NCBI GenBank assembly: GCA_012295275.1
Contig: CM022665.1
Coordinates: 44,766,152-44,798,651, forward strand
Direction of reading: 5' to 3'
Length of the DNA: 32,500 nucleotides
Origin: Chrysomallon squamiferum
Taxonomy: Eukaryota > Mollusca > Gastropoda > Neomphalida > Peltospiridae
Shown here: piece after piece, positions 1 to 13,668 of the stretch
How positions within the stretch are numbered: position 1 is the first letter of the stretch
Layout: each line of letters starts with the position of its first letter
Notes under the pieces: model-generated
Told to the model about the DNA's origin: nothing
The model's database searches: none
The model's input: only the letters and a program-made list of their open reading frames with translations
Made by a program: the position numbers and the translations under genes

Positions 1-381
1 TAACATGGAAATGCCACGGAAACAGTTTTTAACATTTCAGTAAAAAATAATATACTAATTTAATAGCTGGACCACCTGTTAGTTCCATAAACCATGCAAG
101 TTTAGATTGTATGATTCCATTTGTGTTTTTTTTCATTTGTACATGCATCATGTTTCAGATAAATGCATCTGTTAACAATTGCATTCTTGAACTTTGAATA
201 TCTTCTGCTCTGATGTCGATATGTTTAAATGAGTTTATCTTTGTTAATTTACGAAGATAATACCTATTGTATTGCTTGTTATTTTATTTCCTTTTATAAT
301 TTTTTTTTTTAAATGTTTAATTTATTTATTATTTTGTTTGTTTCTCTTTTAAAAAATACATAGGTCTCCTATTTGAAAATA

Positions 382-463
<82 letters not shown>

Positions 464-656
464 ATCTCTATCTCTCTATCTCTCTCTCTATTTCTATCTC
501 TCTGTGTATGTGTGTGTGTCTCAGTTTCTGCTTATCTCTTTCTCTGTCTTTCTTTCCATCTGTCTCACTCTTTCCGTATAACTATGTGCGTGCACATTTT
601 AAAGTAACAAATAACAAAGCTTTTTCTTCCTTTTTCTTTTTTTCGTTCCTAAGACA

Positions 657-737
<81 letters not shown>

Positions 738-744
738 TTAACAG
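1..744. repeat. Upstream intron or flank: AT-rich unique DNA, CT tract, TTA microsatellite
   Basis: Positions 1-383 are AT-rich with no exon I can support. About 384-545 is a CT microsatellite that degrades into CT-rich sequence. About 660-736 is a near-perfect TTA run that ends in TTTTAACAG, the acceptor of the first exon. The translated low-complexity frames here (Ser-Leu and poly-Leu or poly-Ile) are products of the repeats. If the gene's first exon lies upstream, this is intron; no promoter motif was recognised. Confidence 0.8.
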
Positions 745-1049
745 ACCTCTTCAAACGGACACACTCAACATTCAGAAGATTTCCCAGACACAACGAGCAG
801 TGAGGAAAACTGTCCTGACAGCCAAAGAGATCCAAATCCGGACAATGCTGACCAACACAGAAACACTGCAGCCAGTAGCTTACGGCCACAGGTCAATGGG
901 AAGCAGGACTCGACCATTCCAGACCAGCCTCCGGCCACTGACCAAGTGCCAAATGATTTGAACGCAGCTGACCATGTCTTGACCATCCCTGTGTCCGAAA
1001 TCGTGAAAGGTAGTGAAGTTAATGATGAAAAGCTGGAACCATCAGCTAC

Positions 1050-1051
<2 letters not shown>
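745..1051 (+). CDS. FLVCR: FLVCR-family exon A: acidic, disordered N-terminal cytoplasmic tail
   Basis: The exon follows a TTTTAACAG acceptor and is open in one frame for 102 codons plus one base, ending at the ACAG/GTATAT donor. The encoded stretch begins [20 protein letters not shown] and is rich in Asp, Glu, Asn, Gln, Pro, Ser and Thr, with no membrane segment and no cysteine cluster. This suits the divergent hydrophilic N-terminus that precedes TM1 in this family. The donor leaves phase 1, and the exon at 13067 begins with two bases that complete a Gly codon, so the two join in frame. There is no in-frame ATG; the only internal start-like codon is GTG at 946, which is not a plausible start in an animal nuclear gene. 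Assignment to the same gene rests on phase, strand and position, because this tail is not conserved enough to identify by itself. Confidence 0.7.
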
Positions 1052-1103
<52 letters not shown>

Positions 1104-1112
1104 GTATGTATA

Positions 1113-1171
<59 letters not shown>

Positions 1172-1649
1172 TATACATATGTAATAAAATCCATATCATC
1201 TATATATATATATATATATGTGTATCTATCTATATCTATATCTATCTATCTATTTATGTGTATATATACATATATTACATATGTATGTATTTATGTATGT
1301 ATATATATATTTTTTATTTTGAGATGAGGATTAGAATCGATTGTGTAATCGATAGTAAATGTAATGTGCGTAATGTTGAATCTGTTGTTAAATACATACT
1401 TAATAAAATCCACTGGATATAACATACGTTGATATCATTTTGTAAAAACGTGTCTATCTGTGTGTATTATCTTACTGTTGTTTCTGTAGGTGCATGTGTG
1501 TGTATATATATGTGTGTGTGTGTGTTATATGTATATGTATGTATGTACTTACGTATGTATGTATATGTGTATAACAGACACACATATGCATATAAGTATG
1601 TATGATTGTGTATATGTATGTATTTTTGTGTATGTGTGTGTGTGTATGT

Positions 1650-1685
<36 letters not shown>

Positions 1686-2063
1686 ATAACACACATAAAA
1701 GTGTTAATGATCCACATGACTGAAGTAATTGCCTCCCCCACTCAGTAAAATCATCGTGTATTGATGCGTAATTTTATATCATTTTCATTGTAATTGATGG
1801 CGCGATTCTCGTAAAACAGTTAAATGATATAAAATGATTAAATTAATAGAATGTGAAATAAAATAAAATAAAATAAATGTTAGTGATAAATAAAACGAAA
1901 TAAAGTAAAATGAATAATAAAATAGATAAAATGAATGTGTAAGTAAATAAATAATTTTTTTTAATATCGAATTAATAGTAAAATATATAAAAAAATAAAT
2001 GAAATAAAAGGAAAGGAAAAGAAATGAAATAAAATAAAATAAAATAAAATAAAATAAAATAAG

Positions 2064-2098
<35 letters not shown>

Positions 2099-2276
2099 GA
2101 ACGAAAATCTTAGTCACAGCGTTTAGCTGAAATTGTGTTCACGCCGTCTTAAAAACAATTTAATGATGAGTTAGTTGATACTCAGCAACTGGAAATAAAC
2201 GAATTATTCTGAACCCTCCCCTACAGCTAAGTCGATCGATTTCAAATCCTTGTCATTGCGAGTACGTGTTAACCAT
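1052..2276. repeat. First intron, part 1: TA, TATG, TG and AAAAT microsatellites
   Basis: A TA/TATG tract starts at the donor itself and runs to about 1166. More TATA/TATC sequence lies at 1200-1311, TG/TATG tracts at about 1493-1690, and A-rich AAAAT then AAAT repeats at 1857-2098. The gaps (1312-1490, 1691-1856, 2099-2276) are unique AT-rich DNA with no exon signal that I can see. Confidence 0.85.
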
Positions 2277-2566
2277 CTGCAAAACAGGAAATTTTACGTT
2301 TCATACGAAACTCGTATAATACATCTTGCATGTTCGACGATAAACTGCAAAACAGGAAATTTTACGTTTCATACGAAACTCGTATAATACATCTTGCATG
2401 TTCGACGATAAACTGCAAAACAGGAAATTTTACGTTTCATACGAAACTCGTATAATACATCTTGCATGTTCGACGATAAACTGCAAAACAGGAAATTTTA
2501 CGTTTCATACGAAACTCGTATAATAACATCTTGCATGTTCGACGATAAACTGCAAAACAGGAAATT
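2277..2566 (+). repeat. 68-bp tandem repeat, about 4.25 nearly identical copies
   Basis: Copies begin at 2277, 2345, 2413 and 2481, with a truncated fifth at 2550. They are almost identical; copy four carries one extra A. Each starts CTGCAAAACAGGAAATT and ends TTCGACGATAAA, and each contains the small inverted repeat GTTTCATACGAAAC. The unit is unlike the surrounding simple repeats and does not match a transposon end I recognise. Confidence 0.95.
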
Positions 2567-3213
2567 TCTTATTTGCAAACTGTCGACTGAGAAGTACGCA
2601 ATAATAACGTGACAGAAAGATTTTAATGATTAGTTTTATTTATATTCCAGCTGTTGCTTATGTATGTCATTTCCTTTCTGTGATTCGTTAGTGTTAGAGA
2701 GTATATTTCACTGTCAAAATTGTAGAGCACCATCATCATCATCAACAGCATCATCATCAGCATCATCATTATTATCTCGACAACGCTAGTACGAGATAAA
2801 CTCACAACTTAAAAATAAAGCGTACATATATTTTTTAAATTTATTATTCTGTTATAACACTTCATTATTAGTTAAGACCGGGGCGGCGAAAAATAATCAT
2901 AATTTGAAAGTATTTAGACTGTTTGTACACACACAGAGAGACAAATAAACATACATACACACATATATACATACTCACATACATTCATACACATTATATA
3001 ATACACATATCTACACACGTATACATACGAAGATAATACGTACGTAAGTAGCAAATACGTTGCGATTTTACTGTACGACATGCAAATTCGCGTTATAACC
3101 AATTATTCAGCGAGATAAAAAGAAAAACAGCGTAATTCATTTCAACTCGATGACGTAACATATAAACTGAGAAATAATTTATTTTTTACACAACAGATAT
3201 TTATTTCACTGTC
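2567..3213. other. First intron, part 2: mostly unique AT-rich sequence
   Basis: A short ATC run lies at 2731-2776, and ACAT/CACA-rich sequence at about 2925-3035. The rest, notably 3040-3213, is unique sequence. No convincing conserved coding segment was seen. Confidence 0.6.
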
Positions 3214-3301
3214 ATGGCAGATGCTTTGGCTCTGTTTGTTAAATTCAGCAGGCACAGGTCACCGCCGACGAAGTATAAAACATTTCGCAAGAACCTTGCA
3301 G
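3214..3301 (+). CDS. Possible alternative first coding exon (low confidence)
   Basis: An ATG at 3214, followed by G, opens 29 codons that end at CTTGCAG/GTAATT, a fair splice donor. The donor leaves phase 1, the phase the exon at 13067 requires, so the segment could supply an alternative N-terminus in place of the 745-1051 exon. The peptide starts MADALALFVKFSRHRSPPTK and is basic, unlike the acidic tail in exon A. The stretch is non-repetitive and has ordinary-looking codons. ATG-to-donor openings of this length occur by chance in 12 kb of intron, and no promoter element was identified, so this is a suggestion only. Confidence 0.22.
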
Positions 3302-4675
3302 GTAATTCATAATTTTGTTACGTAAGCGAGAAAGACATAATGACGTAATAGAACTGATTTTGCAAAGAACGCTTCCTCTCGCTGCACCCCCCTACCCTTC
3401 CCCAAACATTGTAATTGATTATATCAGGGGAAATTCATTAGGCTTAATAACCAGATTTATTTCGGGCATTATCTTAGGAGTGTTCTAGGATCGGTAGTTT
3501 TCTAAATATAAATCAGCTAGAGCGTTTTCATGGGAGGAGTGTACAAAACAAAAACAACAACAACAACAACATACGTTTTATTCATAAAAATAATTAGTCC
3601 ACGATAGCATAATTAATTCTAGCATGAATCCAGAATTAAATCTACCTTGGAAATTTTATTTTTGCATATCGTAAGCGTCTCGACTGTGTGTCCGTATGTC
3701 TGTACATATGTATATGTATATGTATCTGTGTGTGTGTGTATATATATATATTTATATGTATAAACACACACACAAACGCAAACACATACAGGTATATGTA
3801 CACACACATTTTTTAATTTTGAACATCGGAATAAAGGGTGCTAACTCTTTTGACTTTAATATTCAAATCAGATGATTTAATGAATTTAATTCGACAATGA
3901 GGACAACGTGCAACAACAACAACAACAACAACAACAATTTATGACAGTGAGAAAGAAAAAACAGCAATATTAGCAACAACAATAATAATTATCAAAATTA
4001 TATTTTATCATAAATAATTAAAATATTTAAAAATTTATAAAAACAAACAAATAAGAAAAAACATTCATCATTAAAGATCGATATATATTTGCACGCGTGT
4101 GTGTGTATATGTGCGTGCGTACATCTGTGCGTTTATGTTTATGTGAATATGCTAGTTTCATATATGTGTGTGTGCATGTATATGTATTCTTGTGCGTATG
4201 TGTGTTTATATGTTTGTGTATGAATGCGTATGCATGTTTCGTATATATATGCATGTGTGTGTTTATGTGTGCACGTGAGTGCATACGCAAACGCTCCAAC
4301 CACACAGCGATATAAAGCAGTGTCTATCCCACTCCACTGTAGCGAGTTTGTAAAAGAATCTCTCTAGTAGTCAGAGTTTTATTTTTATATAGATCCGAGT
4401 AAAACGGCTTGCACTCGGCATTTCACAATTAACCGAGTTTTTTTTTGTCTAGCGATATGACGTTTTCATCAGCAGACGAATCTTCTGCTTCCGCCGTTAT
4501 TAGGTACTCCCCCCACCAACGCGATCAGTTCTTTTAATCTTCTTTTTTTATTATTTTTGTTCCTCTTCGCCGTTACCGAATGAATGGCCCATCTTTCTTT
4601 TCTACCCAATGGTTACTTAACAAAAGCGGAACGCCTGAACGTGTTAAACAGATCAATACTCGGAAGCCATATTGG

Positions 4676-4709
<34 letters not shown>

Positions 4710-5134
4710 TCAGGTCACACACACACAGAGAGAGAAACGAGAGAAGCGCCGGGGAAGACGAAGAAGAAAAAAAAAACGGTTTCCAGATGAATTGTAGCGT
4801 GCTTGTAGGTACGACAGCTCTGACTGCGGCTACGTCATATCGACGTTGTTGAAGGATGTGCACGACGCTTCGTTCGCCCTAGCGACTGCGTTAACAAACA
4901 GTTTCGTTCACGGTCGGTGGATCTCTTATCAGGAAAGCCTCGCTTGCCGCTATGGGTATGTAATATTACACGTATATCTATGTGTATATGTATATATATA
5001 ATATCGGTTTTGTGAAATAGTGGTTGTGTGGTAGAGAAATAAATGGGGGAAATTACACACTCACACAGACAAACGCGTTGAGCAATGGTTCGTGTACATG
5101 TACAAACGGGGATTCGTAAACGTGAAGTAAAATG

Positions 5135-5215
<81 letters not shown>

Positions 5216-5264
5216 TTTATTTCGTACAAAACACATGTTGTTGACAATCAATGACGCAATATAT

Positions 5265-5318
<54 letters not shown>

Positions 5319-5385
5319 CATTATACATACATGTTTAGGACTTGTAGGGGAAAATTAAAGGTAGAGAAATTTACGGTTAAATAAA
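3302..5385. repeat. First intron, part 3: unique islands among CAA, TG, poly-A, AG and TA repeats
   Basis: CAA runs lie at about 3550-3571 and 3911-3938, TG/TA/CA tracts at 3680-3810, TG-rich sequence at 4090-4280, poly-A at 4675-4707, a pure AG run at about 5140-5212, and TA repeats at 5262-5312. The segment 4300-4960 is the least repetitive and most GC-balanced part, but no exon with family homology was found in it. Confidence 0.75.
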
Positions 5386-7380
<1,995 letters not shown>

Positions 7381-7812
7381 CGCGTTCACACCATACGTCT
7401 CGCAGAAGCCACAGATACTGGAATAGGTTTAAGGTTTAGTGGATTGGTTTGTCGCGTGTTATCGGTTGGTGAGAGTTCGCCTTTAGTAGTCGTACACTTG
7501 TAAGTCGATGCAAACTGCCGCCGCAATGTTACACTCTTTTCCGCAATCCGCCATCCGGTATCCGGTATCCGGAAAAAGTCGATTTTATTTTTGACATAAG
7601 TGACCATTATTAATTTTTAATTTCTTTATTAATTTTTAATTTCATTTCATTTTTTTTCTTTCGTTTTTTTTTCTTTCTGTCTTTCTTTCGTATTGTTGCT
7701 GTTGTGGTCGTTGTGTCAGTATTTTATTTCTGCTGCTGTTTTATTCTTAAGTTTTAATTAAAACGTATTTTTTTCATTGTTTTATTTTCTTGTTTTTTAT
7801 TTTTTTTATTTT

Positions 7813-7858
<46 letters not shown>

Positions 7859-8170
7859 CTACTAACATTATTACTGCTATTACCTCTACTACTAATACTA
7901 TTATTACTACTTGTACTACTACAACAACAACAACAAGTACTATTACTGCTACTACTACTACTACTAATAATAATCATCATCATTTTCAAAATCATATAAA
8001 TTATTTTTTTTGTATTCCTTATACGTCAGATATTAAACTAGATATCGATAATGCTTGCTCACATTTATTACACAGACAGCCGAAATTCGAAAATGATTTG
8101 CAACGAACGTCAAAATATATATATATATATATATATATAAAATCTGAAAAACATCATTGATACGTATTAC

Positions 8171-8213
<43 letters not shown>

Positions 8214-8681
8214 TTAAAATTTATTACTCTTAAAAATTAATTTATAATTATTTTCGATGTCGTCGTGGCTGTTGTTGTTATTACTACTGTTATTGCACAG
8301 ACTGGCGAAATTCTTAAAATGATTTGCAATTGAACGTCAAACAGAGACGTGATTCAGACACCTTTCTGATTCAACTGCGTGTACATCTGGCGTTTTCGCG
8401 TGGAAATATTGAAATTAATACTTAAAACAACAACAACAACAACAACACAAAACAAGCTGTTTCGATTTACGTGTCATGCGTTTGTCAAGTTGGCCACGTC
8501 ACATTTTATTCGACTTCGATAAGGTTTTAGGATTAAAAACAGTCAAGGTTGTTTGGTTTGATAAATCAATTATTCAAAGACTGGATAACGACATTTCACT
8601 AGCAGTTGTTTTTGTTTTTGTATGTATATATATATATGTAAAGGATCTGAAAAACATCATAAATTATACGTCAAATCGATG

Positions 8682-8728
<47 letters not shown>

Positions 8729-9540
8729 GTGATTGTTGTTGTTTATGAAAGGATATAGATATATTATAATATTAATATATTTGGTAACGTTTTACACGAG
8801 AATAATATAATTAAACAAACACACACACACAGACACAAACATACACACACATACACACACAGACATTCATACATAATATAACGTTTAAGTAGTCTTAGAC
8901 TTCAAAGGTCTTTCGTAATCGTTGTGTTAACAAAACCAAAATAATTTAATTTTGTTACCCAGCACAGAATATCGTCTCTTTTACAGAATTAACAAAAAAG
9001 AAGGCCAAACAAAACTATTTCATTGTTTTTCCCAACGGACGAACATTTACAGTTTGGTCGAAAAAAAAAAAAAAAAAAAAAAAAAAGAAACATTAAGAAG
9101 TCTTCTACCAAATACATTTTTGAAATTATTACACGTACCGAGGCGGTAATGTAACAACAACAAAAAAAATAATAAAAATAAAAAGTGGCGTCGTTGTTGC
9201 TGGTGTCAGACATTTTTTTTCTCTCAGAAACTGTTGAATTCACTGTCATCTACATAAGCCAAAGATCCCACATTTTGATAGCTGTCTCAGCAGTGGTGTT
9301 CTTACATAATGTATCAAAATTTTTAAATATCTTTTATGACTGAGCTGCACAGCACTTTCCATTGAAAGTAACCCAAACAACACACAACGACGTCTGCAAA
9401 CGCCCTCGTACACAACGTGCCACTTACGTCTTTCAAAAAGGTTTATAATTGTGAACATAAAGATGCGATTTTTTTCTTCTAATTTTCTGCTCTTTGAGTT
9501 TGCATGATGTGGTAAAAATTCTTAATAAAAGAGCTTTATC
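7381..9540. other. First intron, part 5: unique islands, AAT/TTA tracts, internal duplication
   Basis: Positions 7381-7610 are unique and contain GTTCACACCATACG and three copies of ATCCGGT. AAT and ACT trinucleotides occupy 7815-7980. TTA tracts lie at 8167-8212 and 8683-8728. The stretches 8060-8160, 8296-8345 and 8640-8672 share sequence and look like diverged duplicates. CA-rich sequence is at 8817-8870 and poly-A at 9061-9087. Positions 9190-9540 are unique, with no recognisable product in any frame. Confidence 0.65.
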
Positions 9541-10106
9541 TCTTTATTGAGTGCATTTCAATACGTTTGTGTATGTGTGTATATGTGAATGGGTATTTAA
9601 ATTTGTGTATGGTATGTGTTTGCGGATGTGCATGTAGTTATGTTTATATATGTATATCTATGAGTACATGAGTGTACGTATACGTATATGTATGCATGTA
9701 TTAATGTCTATATCTATGTAGTTTAGGATTTTCAGTATTCTCTGTCATATGTACGACTGATTAGACTGCACATAGACAATATTCGGTATGTACGTATGTA
9801 TGTATGTATGTATGTATCTATGTATGTATGTATGTATGATATATGTATGTATATATGTATGTATGATATATGTATGTATGTATGTATGTATGTACGTATG
9901 TGTGTATGTATGTATGTATGATATATGTATGTATATATGTATGTATGTATGTATGTATGATATATGTATGTATGTATGTACGTATGTGTGTATGTATGTA
10001 TGTATGTACGTATGTATGTATGTATGTTTGTATATATGTATGTATGTATGTATAAAATATATGTTTTATATGTGTATATATATGTTTAAATATGTATGTG
10101 TGTGTG

Positions 10107-10155
<49 letters not shown>

Positions 10156-10249
10156 GTGTGTGTGTTTATGTATGTCTGTAAGTATATATGTTTGTATGCA
10201 CATACGTATGTATATATGTCTATATGAATTCATCTACATGTATTTAGGC

Positions 10250-10280
<31 letters not shown>
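9541..10280. repeat. TATG tetranucleotide array with TA, TG and poly-A tail
   Basis: TATG repeats, interrupted by ATATATG and TACG variants, are dense from 9787 to about 10050. TG/TA dinucleotide blocks follow up to about 10160, then TATG-rich sequence, and a poly-A run at 10254-10280. The Tyr-Val-Cys-Met frames read from it are repeat artefacts. Confidence 0.93.
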
Positions 10281-10791
10281 TACTCGAGAACAAAAACAAT
10301 TCACGCTCATAACAAACAAAACGTGTTAACAAAAAAACCTAGCACAATGAACGAATGTACACACACACATATATATATCTATTTCAAAAAATATATCTCT
10401 AAAATACATCTAGATGTGATTACATAGCGTTACCTGAACGCACGAGAGAACACAGGCACGCAATTACGTCATTCGACTGTTACCTGAGAGCGCGTTGCCT
10501 GGAACGTAACTTTTACGATTATTTCATCATAATTTTTCGCCATTGTTTCGTGAAGTGAAATAAAAGGGATTCCTTTGCAGTAAGAATGTATAAATAGCTG
10601 CTGGCATGTGTGACGAAAAGTATTTCACGCGGTCAAATGAGCACAGACTAATGTGAATGTACTTGTCCAGGTTTTTTTTTTTTTTTAACCGACTTCGCAC
10701 GCCAAGATATGCTAGAATTAATCCGCTTTGAGATAATTATTTCTAGCTTTTTTTGTCTTCATTATTATTATTATTATTAATGTTGTTATTG

Positions 10792-10835
<44 letters not shown>

Positions 10836-11863
10836 GTTGTTGTCATTATTATTATTGTTGTTGTTGTTATTATTATTATAATAATTACCTAATTATTATT
10901 ATTATTTTTATTATTATGTTGCTGTTATTGTTGCTTCACCTAAATTTACTCTGCTATTACTACTACAACTTCTATTACTGTTACTACTGCTATTACTACT
11001 ACCACAACTACGTCTATTACTGCTATGCTATTACTGGTACAACTACATCTACTACTGTTACGTCTTTTACTATTTCTATTGCTACTACTTACATTAACTA
11101 CCATTAACACTACTACTACTACTACCACTACTACTATTACTACTATTTCTACTACTACTACTATTACTACTACTAGTACTACTACAACTAATATTATTGC
11201 TCATTCTACTCAAATTTCTTTTGTTACTACAATTACAATTACTACTGTTCTCTCCCTTCCTACTACTACTACTACTACAAGTTAAAGAAATAAACTTCAC
11301 AATTTAAATAAGCTCAAATATCTTATTGTCGTACTTTATCATCAGCAAAGATTGGTCACCATGAAGGGCACAAATTGTATAACATGTTTTTGTTACGACC
11401 GCTGAAAGTCGAAATAACCAGAACGGTTTATACAAAACGCGTAGTGTGAACTCGGCTTTACTTTCCTCGCTGACTGAAATCGATGTCGATACTTCGGATA
11501 ACGCTCTGTGGAGGGAGGCCGGGTTAAATGCACGGCATGTGAATCGATGAATAAAATAGATTTTCAAAACAGGAGCCGAGTTCCGAGTTCAGCTAAGTGC
11601 ACAGTATAAATAATAATGATACATGTTTATGAATAAGCCAAATGGAATAAAATAATATCCTTGAATTTCTGCACAGCCTATTACAATTTATTTCCTGGGA
11701 TTTTTTTTTTTTTTTTTAAAGCTTGATCATCATCATCATCATCAATATCATCATCAATATCACCATCATCATCATCATCATCATCGATAGAAAAGGTTTC
11801 TGTCTGTGTTTTTCAACATCTCATGCAAAATTTCCTTTTCTTCATTGCTGTCTTCAACATCCA

Positions 11864-11894
<31 letters not shown>

Positions 11895-12790
11895 AGCTAC
11901 AGCATCGTCATCAAGATAATTTCATTATCATTTCGTTATCATTTCATTATCATCACCTTATCCTCCTCCTCCAACATGATCATCATAATCATTATAACCA
12001 TCATTAGTAATACTCGAAACGATCTCCATTACAACGTTGTCGTTGACGTCGTCACTAACAATATGACCAACACCACTGATTCTTCATTTTTTTTATTATT
12101 TTTTTTTTATATCCTCCACTTTATAAATGATTAGACACCGGGCAGTATTTCCACTGTATTAACTACGGAATGTGCAGCAGCATTTCTGCGTCAGAACTTA
12201 ACTGTTAGTGTAAACGTACCAAGTTTACTGAGTATAATAGTGTACGTACACACCAACCACATATATGCATAATACTGCCACACGTTAGACATTTCGTTTC
12301 AACACTTGTCATAACACGTTGTAACCTTGCACTCCTTGTTTCAATACGCTACATTAGTCGTGTGAAAAATGTAAAATTAAAAACTCCGCGTGTGTGTGTG
12401 TGTGTGTGAATAATATATGCGTGTGAATCTGTGTGTGTGTGTATATATGTGTGTGTGTGTGTGTTTTTGGGTGTGGGTGTGTTCTGTCTATTTATCTATC
12501 TATATGTATATATGTATGCATGTATATGTGTGTATGTATGTATGTCTGTCTATGTCTGTGTCTATCAGTGAATTGGTAATTATGTAAAAAACAAAATTTT
12601 TGTTTTTAATAAACGTCTATGTTTAAATGGATTTCCCCAACCAAAAGTTTAATTCATCCATTTTTCACATATTCTTAGGCTAAAATCTTTGTTGATTTAA
12701 ATTACTCTTTCTTTTTTTCTCTCTCTCTCTTTCTTTTTTTAAATATTAATTATTCAATTTGTTATTATTATTATTATTACTATTATGATT

Positions 12791-12825
<35 letters not shown>

Positions 12826-12830
12826 TATTA

Positions 12831-12867
<37 letters not shown>

Positions 12868-13066
12868 TCTTTCAAATACCTATTTACTTATAATAACTTT
12901 CTTACATGGATTTACTTACCTATTTTACGTACTTACTTACACTTACTTACTTTACTTTACTTACTTTTACACTTATTTAGTATACTTACTTACACTTACT
13001 TACACTTACTTATACTGACAGTTACACTTACTTACTTACAAAACATTTTTTAAATTCATTTTTCAG
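10281..13066. repeat. First intron, end: TTA/TTG, ACT, ATC, GT and CTTA repeats with unique islands
   Basis: Positions 10281-10756 are unique. TTA/TTG trinucleotides cover 10757-10905 and TAC/ACT codon-like repeats 10906-11275. Positions 11290-11700 are unique and contain GTAGTGTGAACTCGG, similar in reverse complement to a motif near 7385. ATC/CAT repeats lie at 11730-11800 and 11860-12005, GT tracts at 12390-12560, TTA/ATC at 12766-12870, and CTTA repeats at about 12905-13040. The CTTA tract runs almost up to the next acceptor, TTTTTCAG. Confidence 0.8.
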
Positions 13067-13668
13067 GACAATCTTCAGGCCGACCCAAGAACGCCGACTA
13101 CACCGAGAACGGCAACGTCACCCTGCTGGCGGAGACGCCCACCACCACCACGCCCATCACCACACCCACAGAATCCGCAACCCCGGGCGTGGGCTTCAGC
13201 CAGGAGCCGCGAGTGTTCAAGCGGAGGTGGGCGATGCTGATGCTCTTCTGCCTCTACTCCATGAGCAGCGCCTACCAGTGGATCCACCTCAACATCATCG
13301 CCAACGTCCTGCTGCGCTATTACAACGAGTCGCTGCCCGGGGACTCGTTCCAGAAGGAGACGGCTGTAGACTGGCTGTCGATGATCTACATGCTCGCCTA
13401 CATCCCGCTCATCTTCCCGGCGACGTGGCTGCTGGACAAGAAGGGCATCCGCGTGTGCAACATCGCCGGGTCGTGCCTCAACTGCGCCGGGGCGTGGCTG
13501 AAGTGCGGCAGCGTGGGGCCGGGCCGGTTCCCGCTGCTGATGTTTTCGCAGACGGTGTGCGCCGTGGCGCAGATCTTCGTGCTGGGCATCCCGGCCAGGC
13601 TGGCCGCCGTCTGGTTCGGGCCCGACGAGGTGGCCACGGCCACGTCGTTCGGCGTGTTCGGAAATCAG
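13067..13668 (+). CDS. FLVCR: FLVCR-family exon B: end of N-terminal tail, TM1 to TM4 and start of TM5
   Basis: This is the largest exon. Two bases complete a Gly codon, then 200 codons are open to the GGAAATCAG/GTACGC donor at phase 0. After a Thr- and Pro-rich linker comes RVFKRRWAMLMLFCLYSMSS, the basic cytoplasmic edge and start of TM1. TM2 is near WLSMIYMLAYIPLIFPATWL, followed by the short loop LLDKKGIRVCN, which matches the MFS loop 2-3 signature (DKKGIR). TM3 is near NIAGSCLNCAGAWLK and TM4 near MFSQTVCAVAQIFVLGIPAR. The exon ends in EVATATSFGVFGNQ, the conserved run into TM5. The exon is strikingly GC-rich, with codons ending in G or C, against very AT-rich flanks, while several later exons are AT-rich. 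Family identity is best supported here. Confidence 0.95.

Noticed and set aside
2277-2566. CRISPR-like appearance of the 68-bp repeats and of the 41-, 43- and 54-bp arrays
   Set aside because: Repeats are contiguous with no unique spacers of constant length, and the host is clearly eukaryotic.
4300-4960. Promoter or first exon in the GC-balanced island
   Set aside because: No TATA or initiator context tied to an open exon of the right phase. It could still be regulatory, but nothing specific supports it.
8476-8748. Plus-strand 90-codon frame beginning MRLSSWPRHI
   Set aside because: It ends in poly-Tyr from a TTA/TAT repeat, has no family similarity, and lies in an intron of the transporter gene.
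9246-9458. Minus-strand 70-codon frame in a unique island
   Set aside because: No recognisable domain, no splice evidence, and length expected by chance.
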